Assembly: GCA_043820105.1 (NCBI GenBank) | Contig: JBDREC010000006.1 | Span: 1-60,968 of the forward strand | DNA: 60,968 nt | Origin: JBDREC01 sp043820105 [NCBI: Pseudomonadota bacterium] | GTDB taxonomy: Bacteria; Bdellovibrionota_F; JAHFAK01 | Direction: 5' to 3' | In this document: positions 32,519-42,060 of the stretch, piece after piece | How the letters are laid out: the number at the start of each line of letters is the position of its first letter | Position numbering within the stretch: position 1 is the stretch's first letter | The notes under the pieces: model-generated | Told to the model about the DNA's origin: nothing | What the model saw: the letters and a program-made list of their open reading frames with translations, nothing else | Database searches by the model: none | Position numbers and translations under genes: made by a program

Positions 32519-34434
32519 AATTTGGCCTCTACTTCCTTGCGAAGCTCGCTTAAATTCATATTCCCAATGGCCATTTTTCTTAATTTTCCCATAACCCAAT
32601 GAGCAGGAGCAAATTTATCATTTGAAGTATTTATTTTTTCAAACATTTCAATCAAGCTAGGAATATGTGATAGAATCTCTTCCTTAGCATGCTCTTTATA
32701 GCCAACAGTTATAAGAATGGACTCAAAATCCATTCTAGGATTTTCAAATAAAACAGGCAGCATTTCTTCAATAATTTCTTTATTTAGCTTTAATCTGCGG
32801 GTAAACCTAATTAGTTTTGATACTTTTTTATATATTTCTATTTGTGAATGATTATATTTACTTTCTAGTCTTTTTACAACTTGTGAAAATATTGTCACTA
32901 AAAACTTTGCTTCCAAGGAAAGATCTTTTGCCAAGGTTTCAATTGTTGGAATAAGATTATTTCTTAAAATATAATGTCTTAAATTTTCAGGAATTTTCCA
33001 ATCATCAAGTTGGGCAAGTCTTTCCGATAGATCAAGAGGAAGTTTGGCTCTGGCTGTCTCAATAAGTTCCTCAGGTATTGGGATTGGAGGTGAATCTGTG
33101 TCTGGGTACATTCTATCAGCACCTGGCAAAACACGCTCAAAGATGGTTGTCCCATCAGGCATTGCCTTTCTTGTTTCATTGGGCACACCTGCAAAAGCCA
33201 TTTGGCAACGTTCTTCAATTGTCTCAAGAGCTGTCTTTACATCAGCTTCTTCAGCCCAAAAAATAATCCTGGCCTCATTTCCATCACATGCATCAATAAA
33301 GCTCATATTGGGTTTTTCAATACATGCAACAACCTTTAAACGATCTGATATTTCAGCAGCAAAATTTCTGCCTGGTTGAGTAAAAAACGATAGTATTGAC
33401 TTGAAAGAAGGCAAAGTAACTTTATAAATCTTTTTTCCATCATTAAAGGAATCAAGAATTAGAGGATCAGAAAGGCCCTCTTCCTTTGGATCAAGTTCTC
33501 TATATCGTATTTTCCATTTTGTAGGATTTTTAACTTCTTTTAATAGTTTTGCTTTTATTACTAAAAGAGCTTTTTGTCTGAAAGCTTCATTGTGTGTTAA
33601 ATCTGGAATAGCTTTAATACTTGCTACACCTTTGATTTCAACGCGCGTTCCACCATTTATGCTTACATTAACATCCTGGCGGCCAGCTCCTGCTCCAATT
33701 CTTACCTTGCCTGTTGATCTTGCTAGATAACTTAAATATTGGCAAACCTCAGCCACTTCGACTGGGGTTAACATTTCAGGATATGTAACAGTTTCAATTA
33801 ATGGCATTCCAAGCCTGTCTGTTCTATAAACCCTCTTGTGTCCAATATCGCTAACTTCTCTGCAGGAGTCTTCTTCAATACTTAATTGAATTATATTAAT
33901 TTGTTTTTCTTTGTAGGGAATTGATCCTTCAATTCCTAAAATACCTGTTCTTTGAAAACCTGTTGGAATTGAACCATCTAAATATTGTTTGCGCGTAATA
34001 TGGAATTCTCCAACAATATTAAGTTTTAATAAAAGTGCAATTTCCATAGCATTTTCAAGCGCCTCTTGATTCAGATGAAATGGAGGTGTATCATCAATGT
34101 CATAAGTACATGCTGACTGATTTTTTAATCTGTAAATAATTTCTTTGCGAGTTTTGAATTCCATTAAAGCAGTGCCGTCATATTCACCCAATTCACTAAG
34201 TGTAGGTCTCATATGACGAATAATCTCTGCATCATAATCTTCTTTGTTTTGGTAAAGACCAGCTGGACATCTGCAAAAAAGTTTTTTGTTTGTTTTTAAT
34301 TGTTGGTGAATTTCTAAGCCTGACTTAAAACCTAGATCTTCATAGATTTTTTTATCTGCTGCTAACCTTTGTATATATCCAAGTTCTTTCATAGAATTGT
34401 GATAATTCTGATTAGGGTCTATTGCTTTTGTCAT
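32512..34434 (-). CDS. gatE: Glu-tRNA(Gln) amidotransferase subunit E (archaeal type)
   Basis: The 640-residue protein has the GatB/E kinase-like domain (SGLEIHQQLKTNKKLFCRCP, SIEEDSCREVSDIG, YRTDRLGMPLIETVTYPEM). It also has the AspRS-type GAD insertion diagnostic of GatE rather than GatB (about 340-460: YKVTLPSFKSIL, EARIIFWAEEADV, then FERVLPGADRMYPDTDSPP) and a C-terminal tail domain. GatE phosphorylates Glu-tRNA(Gln) and amidates it with ammonia from GatD. Its length fits archaeal GatE. It is immediately upstream of, and overlaps, gatD, so the two are made together. Confidence 0.92.
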   Translation of the reverse strand: MTKAIDPNQNYHNSMKELGYIQRLAADKKIYEDLGFKSGLEIHQQLKTNKKLFCRCPAGLYQNKEDYDAEIIRHMRPTLSELGEYDGTALMEFKTRKEIIYRLKNQSACTYDIDDTPPFHLNQEALENAMEIALLLKLNIVGEFHITRKQYLDGSIPTGFQRTGILGIEGSIPYKEKQINIIQLSIEEDSCREVSDIGHKRVYRTDRLGMPLIETVTYPEMLTPVEVAEVCQYLSYLARSTGKVRIGAGAGRQDVNVSINGGTRVEIKGVASIKAIPDLTHNEAFRQKALLVIKAKLLKEVKNPTKWKIRYRELDPKEEGLSDPLILDSFNDGKKIYKVTLPSFKSILSFFTQPGRNFAAEISDRLKVVACIEKPNMSFIDACDGNEARIIFWAEEADVKTALETIEERCQMAFAGVPNETRKAMPDGTTIFERVLPGADRMYPDTDSPPIPIPEELIETARAKLPLDLSERLAQLDDWKIPENLRHYILRNNLIPTIETLAKDLSLEAKFLVTIFSQVVKRLESKYNHSQIEIYKKVSKLIRFTRRLKLNKEIIEEMLPVLFENPRMDFESILITVGYKEHAKEEILSHIPSLIEMFEKINTSNDKFAPAHWVMGKLRKMAIGNMNLSELRKEVEAKLC

Positions 34435-34523
34435 TTTTGCTATCCGATTAAATAATATATGTTGCGCCCTAGTAGCTTGAAAAAACTAAGAATTCAAGAA
34501 AGAAATTACAGCTTATTAAATAG

Positions 34524-35786
34524 CTATTTATGATACATTTCCTCATCCCTGCTGACAAGCTTTCTAAATCTTTTTACAATTACAAATGTTATAACAATCC
34601 AAAATAAAATAAACAATGCTGTCATCCATGAAACAAACTGAGTTAGTCCAAGCAGAATTAAAATCTTAACAAGAATTGCTGCTCCAACTTTTCCAACTCT
34701 ATACATAATAATATCAACAATTGACTTACCTTGAGTTCTTTCTTCATAACTTAAAGGAATATATAGACACTCTCTTGCTGACCTGAAGATTGTGTAATCA
34801 AAGACTTTGCTGGCTATCTTGATTATGGCAACTGTGAAAAACCCCGGAAGCACAATAAAAAAGGCCAGACTTGACATCAGAAAGAAGGGTACAGCAAATA
34901 AGATAAAAGGTATGCCCGTTAACCTTAAGATAATTCCAGTAAAAGCATGAAAAACAAAGGTTAAAGTATTAACAATTCCATAAACTTTTCCCATTAAGCC
35001 AGTTCTAATGTCAGTTACTGGATATAAAGCTTCAACAATAGTATTAAAATCATAATCAATCAAGGTCACAACCAGTTGAACAGTAGTAATTAATAAAAGA
35101 ACAAAAATCAGATAATAAGATTTTTTAACAATGCTGAGGGCTTCAAAAATATTAGCCTTTTTTTTCTTAAAGTCTTCAGGGATTTTAGCATCTGCTTTTT
35201 TAGCAAGTGGAATTGCCAAGACTCCCATTAAAAAAAGTGATAAAATGCCAATCCACAAAGTGGCGCTTGTTCCCAATAACTTAGCAACAGGCCCTATGGA
35301 AAAGTTAGCTATAACAGCCCCAAGAGCGCCTGATGCCCCAAAAAAACCATAAAGCCACCTGGCTTTTTTAATCTGGAAAACAGAATTCGCGAAGGTGTAA
35401 AATATTTCAACAAGAAAAATAATGTAAATGTCTTTCCAAATATATAAAATATAGTAGATCCCAGGAAAATCATACTTTTCCAAAATAATCATAATAGCAA
35501 ATAAAACACCAGACAATGCTGAAATTATACCATAGACTTGAATCAGTCTCACCTTAGGCAAAAAGACATTATAAACAGCCACACAAATTATCATTGTAAT
35601 GGACATCATAATCCAAACATTTGGAAGTGCCTTGCTTGTATGAGCTTTTAAAAATAAGGATTCAATACCTGGTCTGAAAATGCCATAGGAAAATAGAATT
35701 AAGAAGCAAAAAATTAAAAGATAAATAATTCTAAATCTGGAAATAGAATCAAGTTCATAAAAAAAACCTTTAATCTGTTTTAGCAC
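34524..35786 (-). CDS. ATP/ADP-translocase-like (Npt family) membrane transporter
   Basis: The 420-residue protein has about eleven or twelve hydrophobic helices spread over the whole length and a GTG start preceded by AGAGG. Recognisable blocks are YIWKDIYIIFLVEIFYTFAN, WLYGFFGASGALGAVIANF and FRSARECLYIPLSYEERTQGK. These fit the nucleotide (ATP/ADP, NTP/NDP) exchange-transporter superfamily and its MFS-like bacterial relatives. Classic Npt proteins let intracellular bacteria take host ATP, but many free-living bacteria have relatives with unknown substrates. I infer a transporter; the substrate is open. Confidence 0.75.
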   Translation of the reverse strand: MLKQIKGFFYELDSISRFRIIYLLIFCFLILFSYGIFRPGIESLFLKAHTSKALPNVWIMMSITMIICVAVYNVFLPKVRLIQVYGIISALSGVLFAIMIILEKYDFPGIYYILYIWKDIYIIFLVEIFYTFANSVFQIKKARWLYGFFGASGALGAVIANFSIGPVAKLLGTSATLWIGILSLFLMGVLAIPLAKKADAKIPEDFKKKKANIFEALSIVKKSYYLIFVLLLITTVQLVVTLIDYDFNTIVEALYPVTDIRTGLMGKVYGIVNTLTFVFHAFTGIILRLTGIPFILFAVPFFLMSSLAFFIVLPGFFTVAIIKIASKVFDYTIFRSARECLYIPLSYEERTQGKSIVDIIMYRVGKVGAAILVKILILLGLTQFVSWMTALFILFWIVITFVIVKRFRKLVSRDEEMYHK

Positions 35787-35949
35787 TGGTGGCCTCTAGT
35801 TTATTAAATTCAGAATTACCCATATTGAAATAATTCAACATTATCAAGCTAAAATCTCAAACAAATTAAGCCTGGAACTACATCTGATTATGAATATTAT
35901 AGATAAATTTTATGTATGGCAGTAAATGGATTTTAACTCCGTCTTTTCT

Positions 35950-36840
35950 TTAAGTTTTCAGATTGTAAGTTTTTACAAGAAATTCAGGTTTATAGGACTT
36001 TTTAGCTTGCCTAAGTCCAGCCAGGTTCATGTCATAGGATCGATTAAGGTACTTATAGTCTTTATAAAGAAATTTAGCAGTTTCATTGTTTATTATTTGA
36101 TAAAGGCCATTAAAATCTGCTATTGCTTTTTCATAATGAATTATGGCCTGGTCATTTGCTAAGGTTTCAAAGGCACTTAGGGCCTGAATTTCGCCTTCTA
36201 TTCTTATAATAAGGCCTTTTAGACCTAGAATGAAAAAATGCTCGATTGAATAGACTGTTGCTATTTTTTCATTAAGTAAGCTTGGGTCTTCTTCACAACC
36301 CTTCCAGAGACACCACCTATTAATAAATTCTAAAACTTCTATATAATTATCCTTTGATATTGGTTCAACAGTATATTTATAAGTTTTATTAAATTTATTA
36401 ATCTTGGTTCTAATCTTTTTATAAGCCTCACCCTCAAGTTTTGCTAAATTTTTTGATAAATATACATATTCAGCATAATCATTATTTGTATTAAACTTAA
36501 AAGATGAGTCTAGCATTTCAAGCTTATCTTTAACTTCATGTGAAATCATACATAATGCATATTTGGCTTTAATTTCCTTTGAAAAATCAATTAGCTCGAA
36601 AACCAAATCCTTATCAAAATCACCAATTGGAAAATAAAGATAATTTAATCCTTCTAAACTTTGCACAATCAAAATCAAATGTTCTTTATATTCTAAAAAA
36701 AGCACTTTCCAATTATGACGCCAACTCATGAGGTTAATATAACTAAGCTCACTGTGAAAAATTGGATATTTTAAATAATATTTATTAAAAACATCTTTAT
36801 CACCAAGCTTAAGGTCTTTAAATTCATTAATATCTAACAA
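35950..36840 (-). CDS. DUF2156-type GNAT-like protein (LPG synthase C-terminal-like)
   Basis: The 296-residue protein starts at TTG (AAAGGA upstream) and matches the DUF2156 family related to the C-terminal domain of lysylphosphatidylglycerol synthase. Blocks seen are FHSELSYINLMSWRHNWKV, YLYFPIGDFDKDLVFELID, AEYVYLSKNLAKLEG and NRWCLWKGCEE, ending with FNGLYQIINNETAKFLYKDY and YINRSYDMNL-like NRSYDMNLAGLRQAKKSY. The fold is a double GNAT that may transfer aminoacyl groups. There is no membrane flippase domain here, so membrane-lipid modification is not assured. Confidence 0.82.
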   Translation of the reverse strand: MLDINEFKDLKLGDKDVFNKYYLKYPIFHSELSYINLMSWRHNWKVLFLEYKEHLILIVQSLEGLNYLYFPIGDFDKDLVFELIDFSKEIKAKYALCMISHEVKDKLEMLDSSFKFNTNNDYAEYVYLSKNLAKLEGEAYKKIRTKINKFNKTYKYTVEPISKDNYIEVLEFINRWCLWKGCEEDPSLLNEKIATVYSIEHFFILGLKGLIIRIEGEIQALSAFETLANDQAIIHYEKAIADFNGLYQIINNETAKFLYKDYKYLNRSYDMNLAGLRQAKKSYKPEFLVKTYNLKT

Positions 36841-36996
36841 TTATTTTCCTTTTATTTTCAAACAAGAGCTCGCCTTCATATAATTTTTTTTTCACATAAG
36901 CAATATTTTATTACAATTTTCACTTGATTTTTATATCTATTACAAATAGGAATTCATTCGCATTTAGCATTCTTATTTGGCAATTCCTAAACCGAA

Positions 36997-37024
36997 AACT
37001 AAATACTGAATACTAAATACTAAA
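36997..37024. repeat. TACTAAA heptamer array (4 copies)
   Basis: AACTAAA, TACTGAA, TACTAAA, TACTAAA in tandem end two bases before tRNA-Leu, so the array occupies the tRNA leader. Confidence 0.85.
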
Positions 37025-37026
37025 TC

Positions 37027-37108
37027 GCGAGGGTGGCGGAATTGGCAGACGCGCCAGACTTAGGATCTGGTGCCGTGAGGTGTGGGGGTTCGAGTCCCCC
37101 CTCTCGCA
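37027..37108 (+). tRNA. tRNA-Leu (TAG)
   Basis: A leucine tRNA with acceptor GCGAGGG/CTCTCGC, D-loop GGCAGACGC, anticodon stem CCAGA/TCTGG and loop CTTAGGA (anticodon TAG), a long variable arm (TGCCGTGAGGTGT) and T-loop GGTTCGAGTCC. CCA is not encoded. An integrase gene lies 228 bases downstream on the other strand, the usual layout of a tRNA-targeted element. Confidence 0.96.
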
Positions 37109-37336
37109 TACCCTTAAAACTCCCTTTAAAACCCCTGTTTTACTTAGCTTTAAGCAAATCACACTAAATTCTACAAATAACAACCTAATACACTTTATTA
37201 CCTCAAAATACATGTTTTATCAATAAAATTTAGAAGATATTTAGAAGATTCAGATAGCTGTGCGTCATATCAATTTAGATTAATATAATATTTAACCAAA
37301 TAATGACAGTTTAGTTTGTTTTTTGTGAAATATTGT

Positions 37337-38467
37337 TTAGATTTTATTTATAAGTTTTTGATTGGTCTTTTCTATCATTTCGACTTGTTTCTTGTCATCA
37401 AAATGATGTTTGTAGTTTTGAAAGGCGGTATAGGTCTGATGACCTGTAATTTCCTTTACTTGTTCCCAATTATATCCCTGATTCGCCATTCTAGAAACAG
37501 CTGAGTGTCTACTAATATCATGCCATCTATATCCTTCTAAACCTGCTTTTTTGATTGCAATTTGGAAGGCATTCTTAATGCATTTCCTTTTGTCACCATT
37601 TGCCTTGCAGAATACATACTCCGAAAGAACCTTTCCTTTCATATCCATTAATAATTTGTGAAGAAATGATCCTATACTTATCCATTGAGGTATTTTATTT
37701 TTTGTCTTACTTAAATATATTCTTCCGCTTCTTAAATCACAATCCACCCATTTTAGATTCAATAATGAACTTCTTCTACAACCTAAGAAATATGAAAAAT
37801 ATAAAAATTCAGTTTTCCCATACTCATTCTTTTGATTAAAGTATTTTAATAGTTTTATGAAGTCATCTTCTTTTAAAACAAACCCTGCCCTTTTAAATTG
37901 CGTTTCATTATACTTATCAAAGTCTCTTACAGGATTGAACCCAACATATTTATATTTAACGGCTAATGAAAATACTTTAGACATCAAGCTTCTTTCACGA
38001 TTTAAAGAACATTTACTAATAATTTTAGTCTTATCGTTTCGTGATCTATCTTTAGACCTTTGATTAAAGTACTCTTGGATCAAATGGTAATTTACGTCTT
38101 TTAAATTATAATTCCCCATAAATTTTAATAATATTTTCATTCTATAACGATTGTCACTTACAGTCTTAGGTCCGTTATTTCCTTCAGCATACGGCCAATA
38201 GAATTTATTCACAAAATCTTTTACCGTAAAATTAGAAGAGATATTAAGACCTAGCTCACTATTCAATTGAGGTCTGATAATATTTTCATTAACCCAAAGC
38301 TGTGCTAAATTTTTTTCCTTCTGTCCAGTACTTACCCATTTCGGATTCCCATCTTTCATTGGGCAATGAACATAATACCAATAATTACCTTTTTTATATA
38401 GATTGTTTCTCTTTTTATATGTCTTCTTTTTCTCTACTACTTGCGGCTTTAGCTGTATTACTTCCAT
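37337..38467 (-). CDS. Tyrosine recombinase (integrase)
   Basis: The 376-residue integrase has an N-terminal basic arm-binding segment (KKKTYKKRNNLYKKGNYWYY), a SAM-like core-binding domain (about 105-205) and the catalytic domain. Catalytic residues are FLGCRRSSLLNLKW (Arg), KTKNKIPQ (Lys), WHDISRHSAVSRM (HxxR), EITGHQTYTAFQNYKHH (His and Tyr). It overlaps the excisionase gene by ten bases. It sits next to tRNA-Leu, the probable integration target, but no other element genes remain here. Confidence 0.9.
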   Translation of the reverse strand: MEVIQLKPQVVEKKKTYKKRNNLYKKGNYWYYVHCPMKDGNPKWVSTGQKEKNLAQLWVNENIIRPQLNSELGLNISSNFTVKDFVNKFYWPYAEGNNGPKTVSDNRYRMKILLKFMGNYNLKDVNYHLIQEYFNQRSKDRSRNDKTKIISKCSLNRERSLMSKVFSLAVKYKYVGFNPVRDFDKYNETQFKRAGFVLKEDDFIKLLKYFNQKNEYGKTEFLYFSYFLGCRRSSLLNLKWVDCDLRSGRIYLSKTKNKIPQWISIGSFLHKLLMDMKGKVLSEYVFCKANGDKRKCIKNAFQIAIKKAGLEGYRWHDISRHSAVSRMANQGYNWEQVKEITGHQTYTAFQNYKHHFDDKKQVEMIEKTNQKLINKI

Positions 38468-38643
38468 GCTACTTTATACCTTGATTCTTCAAGCAATTCA
38501 TAAACATCACTTTCTTTGAATCTTAACTCACCCCTTGGCTTATAAGCAGGCAGTTTTTGGGACCAGACCCATCTTCTGACCGTCATTTCTGATACACAAA
38601 AATGCTCTGCCACTTCTTTTAATGTCATAAGTTTGTACTTCAT
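38458..38643 (-). CDS. Excisionase-like HTH protein
   Basis: The 61-residue protein is a HTH_17/MerR-like DNA-binding domain (MTLKEVAEHFCVSEMTVRRWVWSQKLPAYKP, then GELRFKESDVYELLE) of the excisionase family. It is followed by, and overlaps, the integrase, the usual xis-int order. It would direct excision by bending the att DNA. Confidence 0.85.
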   Translation of the reverse strand: MKYKLMTLKEVAEHFCVSEMTVRRWVWSQKLPAYKPRGELRFKESDVYELLEESRYKVAWK

Positions 38644-38918
38644 AATAAACCTCCATTAAATTTGTTATTTCAAATATACATTTAAATAAAAGCTAAATTC
38701 ATGATTACGAATTTTGCTTGCCCCTTTCATTTCATTCCTTATTGGAACATGTGTTTTCATGTTTATTTATTATTGCACATCCTGGGCCAAAAGCAGTTTA
38801 TATATAGACAATTAATTACAAACGCTTACAGGAGCCTGGCATACTGATTTGCTTCCCACTTTTACACGGTTGCACAATGGAGGTAAAATTTGTTACTTTA
38901 ACAAGTGATCTTTTAGAC

Positions 38919-40331
38919 TTAGATTGGTTTATATGCTTTCATTTTTCTAAAACATAATAATAACAGAATGCCATTAATAAATATTAGGATTAATATCTTG
39001 TCCATTACATTTAATACAGCTCCTAAAAGGCCTGGTGCTTGATAAGGAAACCTTGGCAGCTTATTTGGATCAAGAGGAAGCTTTGACATGCAAACATTTG
39101 CCCAGGCATTTTCCTCACTAAACAGATGCTTGCTTGCAGGATCCTTTAAATCTTCTTTTATAATAAAATCAGAATATTTATTATAATATCCAATAAATTC
39201 ATTAAAGAAATTATCAAATTTATATATTCCAGTATTACTTATTTTTTCTATTATATTTTTGAACATCACAACAGGTGAAAAGGTCAGCTTATCTTTAACA
39301 GACAAAATCTGATTAATTTTATCTGTCGCCTGCTTTTTTTTCATCTCAAACCCTATTCTATCAAGATCCATTGAAAGCTTTGCTCTTTTTCTTGCATATT
39401 CCTTATTGCAATCTTCTTCATCATCTATCCCCAATTTTTCATCAGGAGTTAAAGACCTCTTATTCCACACATTATCCTGCATTTGCTTTATCTTTTTCTG
39501 GACCTTATATTGACTGGGTATGGGATAAAAAATGCCAGCCAGAGCCTTTTCAGATGCAGGTATCAGTATAACTAAAACTGACCAGATAAAAACCAATAAA
39601 ATAATGCTTATGTATGACTTCTTAATAATTAATGACAAATACAGTCCAAGCAAAGTAAAGATCGATAAAAAGATAAGGCTTATAAAATAAGTTATTATTA
39701 GCTTCCACAAAAAGATATCTTGAAAGTATTTATAAAATATCACAAAACCCATATCAATTATTAAGCCAAAGCCTAAAACTAAAGAAAGTAAAATGATAAT
39801 TGATAGATATTTTGCAAGCAATTGATGTGCTTTTTTTATTTTAAAGGAATATAGTATTTGCTGATTCTTATTGCTGCTTTCAATAATAAAAGCATCATAG
39901 CTTAAAATTAGTGCAAGCAAGGTCATAATGATTGTAATAATAAATACTGCATCAAAAGACTCTTGCTTGATTAATGAGTAAATATTTTGTTTTGAATACA
40001 AGGGAAATTTAAAATTATAAAGATTCATTGAAGCATAATCTGGCAACTGGCTACTTTGGGGCTTACTTAGAATATATATAGGATCAGGTTTAAGATAAAT
40101 TTTCTGGCTGACCAGGGTCAGGTTTGCAAGGTTTTTGGAATAATTTTTTATTAAAGAATTATTTTCCTCCTGGGACAATTCAAAGTCTTTTATTTCATCT
40201 GAAAACTTTATACTGAAAAACAAAGCATTAAACAAAAACATAAGAGCTACTAAAACAAAGGCTATAATAAACTTGGTTTTTCCAATATTAAGCTTCAGCT
40301 CATTTTTTAATAGAAATAAAAATGTTTTCAT
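38919..40331 (-). CDS. ABC-2-type transporter permease B
   Basis: The 470-residue protein has one N-terminal helix (KFIIAFVLVALMFLFNALFF), a ~100-residue extracytoplasmic loop, five helices around 130-270, a second long soluble domain of about 150 residues and a final helix (ILIFINGILLLLCFRK). The layout matches ABC-2 permeases with large periplasmic domains (DUF3526-like). It overlaps the upstream permease (ATGA), so the two form a heterodimer with the ATPase encoded divergently at 42107. The cargo is unknown. Confidence 0.75.
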   Translation of the reverse strand: MKTFLFLLKNELKLNIGKTKFIIAFVLVALMFLFNALFFSIKFSDEIKDFELSQEENNSLIKNYSKNLANLTLVSQKIYLKPDPIYILSKPQSSQLPDYASMNLYNFKFPLYSKQNIYSLIKQESFDAVFIITIIMTLLALILSYDAFIIESSNKNQQILYSFKIKKAHQLLAKYLSIIILLSLVLGFGLIIDMGFVIFYKYFQDIFLWKLIITYFISLIFLSIFTLLGLYLSLIIKKSYISIILLVFIWSVLVILIPASEKALAGIFYPIPSQYKVQKKIKQMQDNVWNKRSLTPDEKLGIDDEEDCNKEYARKRAKLSMDLDRIGFEMKKKQATDKINQILSVKDKLTFSPVVMFKNIIEKISNTGIYKFDNFFNEFIGYYNKYSDFIIKEDLKDPASKHLFSEENAWANVCMSKLPLDPNKLPRFPYQAPGLLGAVLNVMDKILILIFINGILLLLCFRKMKAYKPI

Positions 40332-41839
40332 CTCAAATCTGCCTTTTTTAATAATAATACCGCTAAAAAATATAAAAAGAGGTTCATCAATATGAGAATC
40401 ATCGCGTTTAAGCTTATTATAAGGTTTTGATCCTTTACTTTTGTATAAATAAATTCAAATTTAGGTATATCTAAAGTATCAATCGTCTGGTAATATTTAT
40501 ATAAATTATCATAAGTATCCAAATAAACCTTTTCTGTATGTTTCATTCCATAGTAGAAATCATCATCATCTAAGGGAAAATTTTTTTCTTTTAAGGGAGT
40601 AAAATATAAATAGCTTTTTAAGATCTTCTTATCATCAAGATATTTAATATATTCATTTCTGTATGCTTTAACCTTTTCCATATAAGCAAAGAAGTTTCTG
40701 TAATTAGTGCCAGAAAGTAAAGACAAACTGTTATCGAGCAAATAAGATGGTGAAAAAAAAGAATACTCATTAATCTTTTCCAGCAAAAGTAAAAACTTAT
40801 TAAAAAAATCAGCTGTAATTTTTGCTTTTTTTAAAGCATATTTCATTCTTAATTTTTCAAGATCATGATAGTATTCTTTAAACTTTTCCATGGCCTCTTT
40901 TTTGGCGTTTAAAACTACTTCGTTATATCTTGAAGTAAAATACTTATCATGCTCACCTGAAAGCACCTCAAGCTTATCACTAAGCTCCATATCAAGTTCA
41001 ATTATACTACCCTCAACTTCTTCAAAATCAGGGACTTTATATATATTAGAAATAAACATATTTACTGCTGAGTTTAAAATAAAGCTCAGAAATATCCAAA
41101 AAAACAAAACAAGAACCATGGAGTTTGCTGACCTTTTAGATATAATAGAGATATTGATGGCCATTAAGATGAAAAGTGATAAGTAAATTTGAAATATCAC
41201 AAACGAAAAAATAAATCTGAGCCATTCTGATGAATCAAAGTTAAGCTTTGGATGAAAATAAAATATCATGGAAACTATAATAAAGGATATGAACAGAATC
41301 AAATAAACACTTAATATAATAGCAAGGTATTTTCCCAAAACTAAAGCCTGCATAGAGACCTTATTTGAGCATATCAATTTTAGATTCCGGTTATCCTTGG
41401 AAAAACAATCAAAGGCAAAAAGCAAAGCCAAAAGCGTTATAATAATTTTAAAAATTGAAGCAAGATCAATATTTGTTAAAAGTTCCAATAATTCATTATC
41501 ATTCCCAGTCCGCTTCATGTCATAAGGTATTAGATCCAATGTAAGCTTGGAATAAAAACCAATTCTGCTGTCAATGCCTTTGGCAAGGATCCCCAACTTC
41601 TCAGGAGCTTTCATTACAAAAGGTTTCACATGATTATAGGTCACTGCCCGAGCCTGCTTTAAAAGCTCTTCCTGATAAACTTCATTATAGGCTTTTAATT
41701 CAATCTCATAATTTTTTATCAGAATGAAAGTTATAATAATTGAAATAAATAAGGCTAAACATAAGCCTGCTAAAAAACGAAATGATCTTAGGTTGTCCTT
41801 GATTTCTTTTTTAAATATTATCCAAATCATAAACTTCAT
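40328..41839 (-). CDS. ABC-2-type transporter permease A
   Basis: The 503-residue protein parallels the downstream permease. It has an N-terminal helix (FLAGLCLALFISIIITFILI), an extracytoplasmic loop, a cluster of helices near 125-265 (SIFKIIITLLALLFAFDCF; FIIFLSFIIVSMIFYF-like), a long coiled-coil loop with many Lys/Glu and a last helix near the C-terminus. It is read from a putative sigma-54 promoter at 41873-41887. Weak ribosome sites precede the two possible ATGs (41839 and 41830). The pair may export a peptide, lipid or enzyme; I cannot tell which. Confidence 0.75.
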   Translation of the reverse strand: MKFMIWIIFKKEIKDNLRSFRFLAGLCLALFISIIITFILIKNYEIELKAYNEVYQEELLKQARAVTYNHVKPFVMKAPEKLGILAKGIDSRIGFYSKLTLDLIPYDMKRTGNDNELLELLTNIDLASIFKIIITLLALLFAFDCFSKDNRNLKLICSNKVSMQALVLGKYLAIILSVYLILFISFIIVSMIFYFHPKLNFDSSEWLRFIFSFVIFQIYLSLFILMAINISIISKRSANSMVLVLFFWIFLSFILNSAVNMFISNIYKVPDFEEVEGSIIELDMELSDKLEVLSGEHDKYFTSRYNEVVLNAKKEAMEKFKEYYHDLEKLRMKYALKKAKITADFFNKFLLLLEKINEYSFFSPSYLLDNSLSLLSGTNYRNFFAYMEKVKAYRNEYIKYLDDKKILKSYLYFTPLKEKNFPLDDDDFYYGMKHTEKVYLDTYDNLYKYYQTIDTLDIPKFEFIYTKVKDQNLIISLNAMILILMNLFLYFLAVLLLKKADLR

Positions 41840-41872
41840 TCTGTATTTTTATTGATAACTTAATGCATAATA

Positions 41873-41887
41873 GCATAAAGCATACCA
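41873..41887 (-). promoter_or_regulatory. Sigma-54-type -24/-12 promoter for the ABC permease operon
   Basis: On the minus strand TGGTATGCTTTATGC has GG and GC separated by ten bases, the spacing required at -24/-12. The predicted start lies about 22 bases before the permease ATG. It is nearly identical to the plus-strand element at 42044-42060. Confidence 0.6.
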
Positions 41888-41952
41888 GACTGGCGCCTGA
41901 TTTTTTGCTTTAATTTCATATGGATATATTTGCTATTTACAAAACCCATAAG

Positions 41953-41965
41953 TTGTGCTACACAA
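41953..41965. promoter_or_regulatory. Putative enhancer (UAS) dyad
   Basis: TTGTG CTA CACAA is an inverted repeat lying between the two divergent sigma-54-type promoters, with a further CACAA half-site at 41971-41975. It is a candidate site for the NtrC-like regulator encoded at 44080. Confidence 0.45.
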
Positions 41966-42043
41966 ATATGCACAAATTAGGTAAAAATGGGAAATTATGA
42001 AACGCTCATATCCAAAACAATTCGTTATTACTGTCTTTTCTTC

Positions 42044-42060
42044 CTGGTATGCTTATTGCT
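42044..42060 (+). promoter_or_regulatory. Sigma-54-type -24/-12 promoter for the ATPase-NtrB-NtrC operon
   Basis: CTGGTATGCTTATTGCT has GG and GC ten bases apart (consensus TGGCAC-N5-TTGC). The predicted start is about 36 bases before the ATG at 42107. Confidence 0.65.

Noticed and set aside
31136-34434. Window is archaeal because of GatDE
   Set aside because: Signal peptides, Mla system, prepilins, M23 peptidase, sigma-54 regulator and bacterial TyrRS with S4 domain all point to a Gram-negative bacterium.
37109-37336. att core duplicate of the tRNA-Leu 3' end in the window
   Set aside because: I looked for a second copy of the T-arm/acceptor sequence on both sides of the xis-int pair and did not find one.
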